The translations under genes and the position numbers were made by a program. The notes beneath the pieces are model-generated. The model saw nothing but the letters and a program-made list of their open reading frames with translations. It ran no database searches and was not told the DNA's origin. Source: Acanthamoeba lenticulata (lineage: Eukaryota; Discosea; Longamoebia; Acanthamoebidae). Taken from it: a stretch of DNA of 16,698 nucleotides. Shown here piece by piece: positions 1 through 8,649 of the stretch. The DNA lies in NCBI GenBank assembly GCA_002179805.1, contig NAVB01001875.1, positions 1 through 16,698 of the forward strand, read 5' to 3'. Position 1 is the first letter of the stretch; each line of letters begins with the position of its first letter.

Positions 1-2487
1 GACAGCAGGTGGCGCTGCACGTTGGCGTCGCTGATCTGCTCCTGCATCTCCTTCACCGTCCTCTCCTCTATGATAATATTTTAATTTTTTTCCATATTTT
101 TAACGTTAATAAATAGAAATAAAATCATTATTAATAATTCCTTACCTTCTTGAATGATGCTCGAGGTGGCGACCTCCTTCTTGAGGAGGGCCTGGAGGCG
201 CATGACTTGACCGCCCACTCCGGCGCGCGACCCCCGGTTGAGGTTGGAGATCACGCTCGACGACGTCACGTCCCGCAGGAGGAACTAGTGAAGCCATAAT
301 TAGCAATAAATCAACTTTTTTTCAAGCCGAAATAGGGGAAAAAAACGGAAAATAAGAAATCGAAATTAAATAGAAATAGAAAAGGCACCTTGCGGATGGA
401 TCGAAGTTTGCGGGCGAAGGCGATGGCGGCGGCGATGGACTGGTCGTTGGTGACGCTGCTCTGGGCCTCGGTGAACTCCTGGCTCAGCTCGGCGATGGTG
501 ATGAGCGTCACCTTGGTCAGCTTGTTGAGCTTCTCGGCCGGGATCTGCACGTCCGGCGGCAGTTGCTGGATGCGTTCCATGATGTAGATGAAGTTGGTGT
601 TGTCCTGCCGCTCGAACTCGTGGAATTCGGTTTCGCTTTCCCATATCTGCAAGAATCATACATTAATCGTCCATTTTTGCATTCGTATTTGCAGAAAATG
701 TGACAATAAAAATAAAAGGAATAAATACCTTTTTGATGTCCTTGATGATGGAGGCGAGAGAGACAATGGAGTAGGGGCTGAGCGCGCTGTTGCCCTTGGA
801 CAAGACCGAATGGACCTCGTTGAGCAGTTCGCGGATCTCTTCAATGGCCTGATCGATGCTGTCAAGCAACTCGAGGTAGCGCATGCGCAGCTGCTTCTGG
901 CCCGTCGAGAGCGACCGCGCCTTGAGGTTGCTCAGCGAAGAAGAAAGCCGCGGGTTGGGATCCGGGTTCAGGTTGGTCGACGTCTCCGACGACACCCCGC
1001 TCTCATCGTCGCCCGCGCCCACTACAACGTCGACAAATAAAACTAAGCAAATCTATTTGCGATTTGGCACGAAAATCAAAAAAGATGAAGAGCGTACGCA
1101 GGCCACCGTTGCTGATATGATTTCGTAGCACGTTGTATTTGAGCAGTTGGTTTTTGCCGTTCTTGCCTGAGTCGCTGTGGTCCTCTTCTTCGCCCTCCTC
1201 CAGGTACTAGCAAAATACAAATATAAAATAAGTAATCGATTAATATTTAACACGAAGATGGTGAGTAGAGTAGAGGATGGAAAGGTACCCGCTCGAGTGC
1301 ACGAAAGGACTGAACAATGAAGAAGGCATCACCGATGGAGCGCGTCTCGGCAAGGTTCTGCTTCATGGAGCCCAGCTTGCACCGGATCTCGAGTAGAGCC
1401 ATGTTGTTGATCTGCTTCCACATCAGCAACCGCTCCTCCTTGGTCTTGCACTCGCGCTTGAGCTTGTCCTGTGTTACGTTGTGTTCATACCCCAACCCGT
1501 CGCGTGAGCCTTGGCACGCAAAAGATAATCACTCTCCTCTCATTCCCTCATGGCCGTGGCGTGGCGCACCTTCTCGAGGGACTCCCAGACGGCCGAGTTG
1601 ACGCGCTCCATCGTAGGAAGGATGCGATAGGAGGTCGACGTCTGGATTGTCTTCGCCAGGTTGGACGACGACGACTGCGCCAGGAAGGGCGGAGGCGACG
1701 ATGAGGGCGACGTCCCCGGCGCGGCCGCGCCGTCGGGCGACGAGCCCGAGGCCGAGGTGGAGGTGGACGTGGTGGTGATGGTGACCGAGGAGAAGCGGTG
1801 GATGTAGAGCGACATCTCCTTGACCTTCTCCTTGAGCTGGTCGTCGATCTTGGGGCGCGACTCGATGCTGCGCTCGATTTCGGTCAGGCTCGTCGAGATG
1901 CTCTCGTAGGCCGCCTCGCCGGCCTGCCGCAGGTTCTCCAGCTTGTTCTCCTTCATCTCCTTGTCCGTCTTGTACGACTTGGTCCCGCCTCGCTTGCGCC
2001 CGACCTCGCCGCTGCTGCTGTTGTTGTGTTGGCCGGCTCCGCCACTGGCCTTGTTCTTCTTGTCCTCTTTCTCGGCCTTGTCCTTTTCGGCCTTGTCTTT
2101 GTCCTTCTTGACGCGATTGGCGGCGCTGCGCCACGAGAGCTGCCGCTTGATCTTGTCGCGGTTGCTCAGCTTGACCTCGCCGCTGCTCGAGGCCGGCGAG
2201 AAGGACTCGGACGACGCGATGCTGGTCACGCTGCTGCTGCTGGTGAGGCCGTCGCTCTCACTGCCCGACGAGTAGGCGCTGGCGCCCGAGCTGAGGCCGC
2301 TCGCCGTGATCGTCACGGCGGCCGTAGAGCCAGATGAGGGTGAAGGCGAGGGCGGGCACGACGAAGAGGACGCGGTCGTGGTGGTTGTGGTGGTCGAGGT
2401 GAAGAGGTCCTTCGTTGCCCGGCGGTTGGGCGGCGAGCCCGTGAGCGACCGCAACGAGGACGTCAGCGAGCGCTTACGGAACGACAT
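1..2487 (-). CDS. Unrecognised helical protein with disordered Ser/Thr/Lys-rich N-terminus, 7 exons seen, 3' end missing
   Basis: Exons on the minus strand: 2487-1570, 1468-1289, 1206-1098, 1021-729, 646-389, 284-146 and 67-1 (continuing off the edge). All introns are GT-AG, 76-104 nt, and the phases agree (0,0,1,0,0,1). The ATG at 2487 starts MSFRKRSLTSSLRSL and is the first codon of a 306-codon exon. About 654 residues are visible. Residues 1-120 are Ser/Thr/Pro-rich with a poly-Thr run; a KEKE-like Lys/Asp/Glu stretch lies around 125-145. From about 175 on it is mostly predicted helix and coiled coil, broken by a second Ser/Pro-rich stretch at about 235-285 and an acidic loop (YLEEGEEEDHSDSGKNGKN) in exon 3. 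Later parts such as QLRMRYLELLDSIDQAIEEI and AIAFARKLRSIRK are amphipathic. No catalytic motif, signal peptide or membrane segment is seen. A cytoplasmic scaffold or adaptor role is only a guess. I am confident it is a real spliced gene, not of its function. Confidence 0.8.
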
Positions 2488-3064
2488 CCTGGTCGTGCTC
2501 TTCTACCCGATCTTTCCTTTCTTGTGGTTTCGATCCATGATTGATGACGCCAGGCGCGCATTTGAAGGGGGAGGTAAGGAAGGATTATTGTTTAGTTGAT
2601 GAAAATGGCGAGTCGAGATGAATCGAGGACTTGGGCAAAAAAAGGACAAAAAAAAGAACTTAACCCAGACAAAGATGCGAAAACGACCAAGATCGAAAGA
2701 GACGCACCAGGTGTGGACTTCAATTCAACCTCTCCGTGCAGTCGATTTTGCTCAGGTTGAGGTTAGGGACAACGACGAGCCGTAACGGCCACATTTTTTC
2801 ATTACCTGCGCACCGCGACTACCGTCGCCTCAGCTACCCCCCTCCCTGGACATCGGTCAACCTTTGCACTCGGCACAAAGTTTGCCCGAAGTAGCATAAA
2901 GAGAACGGCAGGCGCAGCCTCATCTCGAGCTGTAATCACCACGGCACCTTCGGCGACATGTACCCTCTCTGGCTCTAAGCTCGCTTGGTTTCTTTATTGC
3001 TTCTTTTTAATTCGCACCCAGATCGCTGCTTCATTTTGGCTGCGCAGCTTCATCAAAATCGGTG
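2488..3064. promoter_or_regulatory. Intergenic region holding the 5' flank of the 1-2487 gene
   Basis: No convincing coding segment on either strand. Next to the ATG at 2487 lies the probable 5' UTR and promoter, with an A-rich patch at about 2635-2705 on the plus strand. No TATA box can be called with confidence. The right part (about 2900-3064) would be the 3' flank of the dehydrogenase remnant that ends at 3065. Confidence 0.4.
2993..2998 (-). terminator. Possible polyadenylation signal AATAAA
   Basis: The minus strand reads AATAAA here, about 67 nt past the TAG that ends the dehydrogenase remnant at 3065. Spacing and strand fit a surviving 3' end of that old gene. A six-base match can occur by chance. 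Confidence 0.3.
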
Positions 3065-3232
3065 CTACAGGCTGTCCTTCCACTCCTCAACCAGCGCAAG
3101 AGACGACTCGCACTTGGACTTGATGATGTCGTAGCAGTCCCGGCCCAGGGCCAGCCGAGGCGGGATCTCGGTCGTTGAGGAGGCCAAACAGGTTGGTGTT
3201 GTACTGTGCGAGCGTCTTCTCCGGGCTTGCCC
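3065..3232 (-). pseudogene. Short-chain dehydrogenase/reductase (SDR) remnant with internal deletion
   Basis: Read on the minus strand, 3232-3173 encodes SPEKTLAQYNTNLFGLLN, which matches the stretch in classical SDRs just before the central helix (the Asn-x-x-G-x-L region leading to the catalytic Ser). It is followed at once, in a different frame, by 3169-3065, IPPRLALGRDCYDIIKSK then LALVEEWKDSL and a TAG. That is the typical end of SDR proteins (R-L-x-L-G-x-D then E-x-W). The intervening part of the family, with the catalytic Ser and Tyr-x-x-x-Lys, is absent, as is the N-terminal Gly-rich NAD(P)-binding motif. There is no room for an intron between the pieces, so a deletion with frame change is the simplest reading. 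It cannot make an active enzyme. Confidence 0.6.
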
Positions 3233-3696
3233 GGGTGCCACTGGGAGGCACAAGCAATATTGGGAAGCCACCTCGATCATGTCTAGGTACCCACTGAAGC
3301 ACAGCCAAGCTTAAGTGCTCCCTGAGAGAACGACAGATGAAGTGACGGCAAGACCGAAGAAGGAAAACAAAGCCTTGCAGGTTGACTGTGTATTGTACAG
3401 TCACCCTGGGCCAGAAACCAGGTCTTTTACAAGTACAAGTTTGTCATCAGTGGCGCGGACTGCTTGGATGAGACGCAGACGGTTCATGGCTTTGTCAAAT
3501 GGGCCCCCCAAACTTTGGAGGAGAGGGTGCTTGTCCTCAGCTGCAGCTTCCTGGACAGCTGAAGGACTGAGTCCGCTTTCTGCCCAGCTTCAGGGTTGGC
3601 GTGTGGTCTTCCTGGACAGGCTCCTCCACCTCGCTCTCCTTCTCTGCCACCTCACTCTCTGATTGTGACGAACCACAGCACGGCCATTTGGGCGCG
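3233..3696. other. Low-information stretch with short minus-strand open segments
   Basis: No gene recognised. On the minus strand an open segment at 3487-3404 reads MNRLRLIQAVRATDDKLVLV and then stops at 3403-3401. Further upstream an acidic segment near 3660-3545 (ESEVAEKESEVEEPVQEDHT) ends in a stop. Both look like broken coding sequence, with weaker G/C preference at third positions than the neighbouring real genes. Plus-strand frames here show nothing recognisable. Confidence 0.35.
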
Positions 3697-4675
3697 TCAA
3701 TCCATTGTGGTTGAGCTCATGCAAAGTGACACCAATGGTGTTGGCGGAGTGGCTGGACCGACAAGCTGACCTGTTGTTGTCCCACTGGTAGTGCCAACGA
3801 AGAAGACCTCATTCAGTGCTGGGGACTTGCCTAGTTGAATGTCAGGGAGTGGCTTGTGTTTGCCCTCTTGGCTGCACTCCTTCATCTGGCTCTTTGACAA
3901 CTTGGTGAGATAGAACTGCGGCTGGGCCAACAGCGCATGATCCTGGCACATGCGAACGGGGTTGGAACGGACGAAAACGATCACACACGGCACTCGAGCC
4001 TTTAGGTGTACACCCTGCCACGCCCGGAATACTGCACAGCAGGGGGATTCAGAGGAGACGCAATCGAAAGGCATCCGCCAATACCTCCATGTGTCCTTAC
4101 CTTAACAGTTCCGCAGCGGTCTTCTCAGGCACACGCCTGTTGAGGTACTTGTCTTTGAAGTTCTTAACCACTTCTGGATCTTTTTGAGAAGGATGAAAAT
4201 GACGAGATAGAGCACAGCATTGTGTGAACACGTACTGATCAAGTGAGAGCTGGCGGGCTTGGCCGGCCAAAATGCAGGAGGTCTGCTGAAGCGGGTCATA
4301 CGCTCTGTGCCATTGAGAGGCCTGCACGTGGCCCTGAGACAGGAGGGCACGGTAGAGGCCCAGTGAAGGCGTAGAATATACTTGATGATTTTACGCGGGG
4401 GAGGTGTCATGATAGGGTGCTGAGGCAGTGTGCTGAGTTGACTGAGATCAAAGTCCTTCTGCCTGAATCGGAGGGTGCCTGTGAGGTAGTACTCACCAGC
4501 AAAGAACTTTGTAAGATCAAAGTAGACCTCAAAGCCCAACTGTGAGGTCATCTCAATGGTAATGCGGTCAGTGTCAAACAGAGCCAGGTTCATTGGAAAG
4601 GCCTGCTGAAGTGTTAGTGCATCTGAGCAGATGTTACTGTTGCTGTGGAGGTAGGCCAAGACGTCCTGCTCTTTC
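3697..4675 (-). pseudogene. Unrecognised, probably broken minus-strand gene (three exon-like pieces)
   Basis: Three protein-like segments lie in order on the minus strand. The first, about 4674-4390, follows a possible acceptor (TGGTAG) and contains FPMNLALFDTDRITIEM, then LGFEVYFDLTKFFAG and YYLTGTLRFRQKDF. The second, about 4360-4097, contains HRAYDPLQQTSCILAGQARQ and VKNFKDKYLNRRVPEKTAAE and ends in a stop that overlaps a good donor (AAG then GTAAGG). The third, about 4060-3697, contains DHALLAQPQFYLTKLSKSQM and LGKSPALNEVFFVG. I could not join them with matching intron phases: the first-to-second join is phase 1 against phase 0, and no acceptor matches the second-to-third. I therefore call it a decayed gene, though a mis-modelled live gene is possible. 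No family recognised. Confidence 0.4.
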
Positions 4676-4776
4676 TACCAGTTCGTGGTAGGACCCAGTC
4701 TCCTGTTGCAGAGTGAGTGTAGGAGTTGTGCAACTGACTGGTGTGGTCACAGACAGCTATATATGTGGAAGTATGG

Positions 4777-4782
4777 TTTATT
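4777..4782 (-). terminator. Possible polyadenylation signal AATAAA
   Basis: Minus-strand AATAAA about 130 nt beyond the stop of the CYTH remnant (4914). It lies between that remnant and the next minus-strand coding pieces, as expected of a gene boundary. Only weak support, as the hexamer is short. Confidence 0.25.
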
Positions 4783-4913
4783 GTGAATGTGCTGAGAATG
4801 AACAGAGAAATAAAGAAGCCTTTCCTTAAAAGGAACAGGCACAAGGGTGGATTTGATGGAGGTTGTCAACTATGTTGACTCTGGGAGTCTGGCTCTCAGA
4901 ATGTCCAGAGGAG

Positions 4914-5190
4914 TCATGTTGTGGCTAGCTGCCACGACCTCTGGCTCTCTGGACTCTGGGCTTCGTCCAACATCTCCAAAATCAAGTGCGACCACCTGCG
5001 TTGTTGTGGATGAGGCCCAGCTCGCAAGCGAAGCCAGATGTTGTTTTGGGCGAGCGCAAAGTCAGAGGTGTCTAGGAAGGTCTCGCGGAACAGCTGGCGA
5101 CGCGGTGCAGCAAAGCTGAGCCATTCCAGCGACGACTGCCAGCCCGTCTCGAGGGCGAAGTGCTGCTTGATGACAGATGCCGGCGCTCCC
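4914..5190 (-). pseudogene. CYTH-domain remnant (thiamine triphosphatase / class IV adenylate cyclase fold)
   Basis: The minus strand from about 5190 encodes VIKQHFALETGWQSSLEWLS and then LFRETFLDTSDFALAQNNI followed by WLRLR. The order (charged F-x-L strand, then F-x-D-T-x-D-F-A-L, then W/L-R-x-R) is the first half of CYTH domains, where Arg residues bind triphosphate and Glu/Asp residues bind metal. The usual E-x-E-x-K start has decayed to I-K-Q-H-F. The frame stops at 4914 after about 90 residues, roughly half the domain, with no clear Lys-bearing strand after WLRLR. The frame stays open upstream to about 5333 but that part is not CYTH-like. It may be a truncated gene or a single exon whose partners are lost. 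Confidence 0.5.
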
Positions 5191-5357
5191 TGTTGCAGAA
5201 TGGCTTTGGCGCAGTGAATGCGCGTCTTGTATCTCCTTTGAGGGCTGTCAGAAGAAAATGGGCTTAAATGGGTTGTGGGTGCCTCCATCAACATAAGAAC
5301 CTGTTGCTGTGCGAAAAGCTTGATAAAAAGCAAAAAATAAGATGCAAAAGAAAAAAG

Positions 5358-8300
5358 TCAAGTGTCAAACTGTGTGTTGTAGAGGTCGTGCAGGCTCGCC
5401 AGCTCTTCTTGGATTCGCTGCTCTGCCTGGTATCGCCGCCACACCTCGCCCAGCGCCCGATCCATCTCACGGCAGTGGGCCGACGTCGACACTGCAGGAG
5501 GAAGGCCAGCGACCCAGCGCTGGTAGTGCTCTGGCGTCTGGTCGAGCGGCTGCCCGCGGGCTGCCAGCCACACGCGAGCGGCCTCCTGCTCGCGCTTCAT
5601 GTGGACCAAGAGCAGAGCTCGGTTGTAGGCCACTTCGAGCTTGCGCTCGGGCGGCCCGGGCAGGCCCTGTGCCGCCTCGAGCTGGGCGAGCGCGTCGTCG
5701 TGTCGCCCCAGTCGCGCCAACGCCATGGCCCGGTTGTTGAGAACGATCGCCTTTCGTTGCTCCTCTGCGACGCCAGCCAAGGCGTCGAGCACCGTCAGCG
5801 CCTGCAATGAGGAGCACCGAGGGAACGATGAGTCTGATCTGGGCAGAGATTCCCGGTCCGATTCTCGAGAGAGCAGCCAAACCTCTTCGCACTTGTCCTG
5901 GCGTAAGAGGGCTCCGGCCACGGCCAGCAGCGTGGCCTCGTCGAACCGGCCCGGCGCTGACGCGACGGACTGCGTGACCTCGGCCAGCTGGTGTGTTGTG
6001 GTGTGGGTTCAGTTCTCGGTCACTGTCGTGACGATGAAGAGGCGTGAAGGACCTCAGCTTGGGCGCCAGTGGCCAGGAGGCACTCGAGGTATTCACGCCA
6101 CACTACGGAGGGCTCCACCGGCAGCTGTGTATCAAATGAAAAAACGTCAAATAAACTGATAAACAGGATTCGAAAAATACAATAATTTGCACGCACGCTG
6201 TCTGGCGGTCGCTCGGGGGCGCTCTTAAGCGCGGTGATGATGGCGCGGTAGGCGACCAGGGCCGCGCGGTGGTCGCCCTGGGCGAGTGCCGATCGCGCGG
6301 CAACGTACTCGATGGCCAGCCGCGACACGTCATGCGCATCGACCATCGCCGGCGGTGCCGCCTTCGTCGTGTTCGTAGTGATTGCAGTCGCTTGCAGGCG
6401 CGGGACACCGCTGTTGTCCCGATCGCCGTCGCCATGGGCCTTGGCCTGGCGTAGCGCGGCGATGGCGCGCGCCTGATCGCCGTAGGCGCGCTGCCGACCG
6501 TAGACCACCACAAGGTTGAACAACGAGCATCGTGCGCGGCCGGTGTTGCGCGCGTCCAGCGTCCGGCGTAGCGCGTCCAGGCTCGGCTCGAGCTCGTGCT
6601 GGCAGCGCACCGCAACGTCAGAGCGCGATTCGACCACGAGCGAGCGGCAAGCATATTCACACGAGCACGCACCTGCATGGCGAGCGCGAGCGCGACCAGG
6701 TTCAGGCACTCGGGCGCGAGTTCGTCGTTGTGCTCCTCGGCCTGGCGCAACACGGGCTCGAGCAAGCCCGGGACCGCCCTGTACTCGCCCCGGCAGAGCT
6801 GCACGTAGGCTGCCTCGAGCCCAGTCCAGTTGATCAGCATCTGTGTCGCAGAGAAGCCCCAAAGAGGGAAGCGAGAGCGCACCAAGGAGGTAGTAGGCGT
6901 CGAGGAACTGCGGGTCGTCTCGCGTCGCGGCTTCGAGCCAGCCGACGGCCTTGTCCAACTTGCCCCGCGCGCAGTAGGCGACGCCCAGCAGGTATCCCGT
7001 GAGCGGCCGCTCGGCGTCGGCTCGGGCCACGACGGCGGCCTCGGCGGGTGGAACGACGATGGGAAAGCGGCATCGCGGGCCAGGCGGCACGACAGGTCTG
7101 GACTGCGCGTCGTCGTTGTTCTTGGCGTCGCGAGCCCGAACGATGGCGCGCAGGACGCGCGTGGCCCGGCGCCACCGGTCGGCGCTGCCCGCGCACGAGA
7201 GGTCGAGGACCGCCAGCAAGTGAAGCGCGCGCAGACACGCACGACCCAGCCGGCCGACCATCTCGTCTGCGTGTTGAAACTCGTTCCACGCGGCTTCGGC
7301 CTCGTCCTTCTGTCGCACCGCCACGGCCTTGCGCGACGCGGGGACGACCCACCGGGCGACGTCGACTGCGACCTGCTCCAGTGCGTCGACGGCCGCTTCT
7401 GGTGCGGACGCTCGACGCCGCTTCGACGGCGGCGGGGAGGTCGTCGCGTCATCGTGCTGGAGCTGCAGGACGACGCCAAGGACGACGGCCTTCTTGAGCA
7501 CGGCGGCCACGGCGGCCTCGGCTTGTGGTGCTTGCTCGGCGCAGGCGGCGACAATCGCCAAGTTGAGCGCCGCCTGCATCTGGGCCTCGATGCACTGCAG
7601 GCTCGGCGCCTGCTGGTCTGCGTCCGACGTACGTCCTGGTGGTGAGCCAAAGGGGACAAGGGCGGGCCGAGTCGGTCGACGAACGTACTCTCGAGCGCGG
7701 CCAGTGCGGCGCGCAGGCGCTTGAGGAGCGGCCGCAGTGCCTCAGCGTCGCAGTCGTCACGAGTGAGCAATTCGCGGGAGGCGGTGATGGCTTGGTTCAT
7801 CTCGATCAGCGCGTGCAGGAACTCGCCTGCCGGCAGACACAAGCATTAAATACGCCATTAATAGTTTTGTTTTAGTAAACAATAAAATAAATAAAAATGG
7901 TTAAAAAAAAGCTGTCCTACGCGAAGGCGCAGCCTCGGAGGGCTCTTGGCTTCGATCGGGCTCGTCCCGGGCGGCAGCGGCCAAGGCCTCTGTGGCGGTG
8001 GCCGTAAGCCCGGTGAGTTGTCACGAGGCCCAAGGACCATGCAGGCGTTGGGTGTCGCACCGTTTGCCCGGGCAGCGTGCCGGGCCGCGGCGGCGAGGTG
8101 CAGGTCCTGATGGGCCGCCGAGGCGAGGTACCAGTGGAGCATCGCCTCCCAGCCTGGTCTTCCCAGCTTGAGAGAAGAAGGGCTTGTCAATGTCTTTGTT
8201 GGCTAAGCAAGTAGCAGAGGAGCACGCACGGGCGCAAGGTCAAGCGTGCTGGGCACCAGATGCACGGCAGGCAGGTCGAGCTGCAGCTGCCGAAGGTCGA

Positions 8301-8445
8301 CGGGTGGCTGCGTCTGCTGAGCGGCGATGCTATCTGAGGGCAAGTACTGGAGAAGCAGCTCAGCGGCCTCTCTGACATCTTCTGTGCGCCCGTCTTCGAG
8401 CGCTTTTCCCACTGCTCGCAGCACCTGCAGACCGGACCTGCACAT
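5358..8445 (-). CDS. TPR-repeat protein, 10 exons, about 813 aa; tentative FANCG-like
   Basis: Exons: 8445-8230, 8166-8061, 7989-7921, 7826-7689, 7635-6883, 6809-6673, 6598-6197, 6124-6053, 5987-5883 and 5801-5358, with matching phases throughout. The start is uncertain: ATG 8445 is chosen because sequence upstream turns A/T-rich, but an in-frame ATG lies at 8571. The protein is almost all helical. TPR-like pairs are clear at GVAYCARGKLDKAVGWLEAA, YYLLAYVQLCRGEYRAV, ARSALAQGDHRAALVAYRAI and, in the last exon, NNRAMALARLGRHDDALAQL. A basic SKRRR at about 247-251 could be a nuclear signal. TPR arrays bind proteins, so an adaptor role is likely. The order of helices, spacers and Pro-rich breaks resembles human FANCG (622 aa), but identity is low and other TPR scaffolds (for example CNOT10) remain possible. 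No catalytic residues are seen. It ends LYNTQFDT before a TGA. Confidence 0.82.
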
Positions 8446-8649
8446 GCCACGCTCAGCGCAGGTCAAGTAGATAAAGGGGGGGCAGAGGTCTACAGCAGCT
8501 GCGGCCTGGAGCTGGCTTCCATAAGTCGCCCTGTGGCGTCTTTGGTTTTTATTTTTTTTTATTCTGTTCATTTCTTCGAGTAAAAATTGGACAAAACAAA
8601 TGGAAAAAGAAAACAAAATAATGTGTTGTGCTGTTTTACAGGAGAAGCT

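Noticed and set aside
3065..5333. Calling the fragment island a transposon
   Set aside because: No transposase, reverse transcriptase, terminal repeat or target duplication could be seen; kept only as a hypothesis.
7613..7635. A 23-nt intron (GTACGT...GCAG) to explain the frame change in the TPR gene
   Set aside because: Too short for this genome's introns. The 53-nt intron at 7636-7688 has a pyrimidine-rich 3' end and gives the correct phase.
6830..7645. 271-codon plus-strand frame opposite the TPR gene
   Set aside because: Mirror frame of a GC-rich coding exon (Arg/Gly-rich, no domain, no splice context). Stops are rare in such antisense frames.
6103..7842. 579-codon minus-strand open frame across the TPR gene
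   Set aside because: Its middle part is Arg/Pro/Ser-rich nonsense typical of an off-frame read of GC-rich exons. The TPR protein uses this frame only at both sides of introns; the spliced model has natural helices and matching phases.
7989..8060. Reading straight through exon 2 of the TPR gene (Pro-rich continuation)
   Set aside because: That frame would end in phase 0 before an acceptor that needs phase 1. Splicing 7990-8060 gives an Ala/Glu helix and the right phase.
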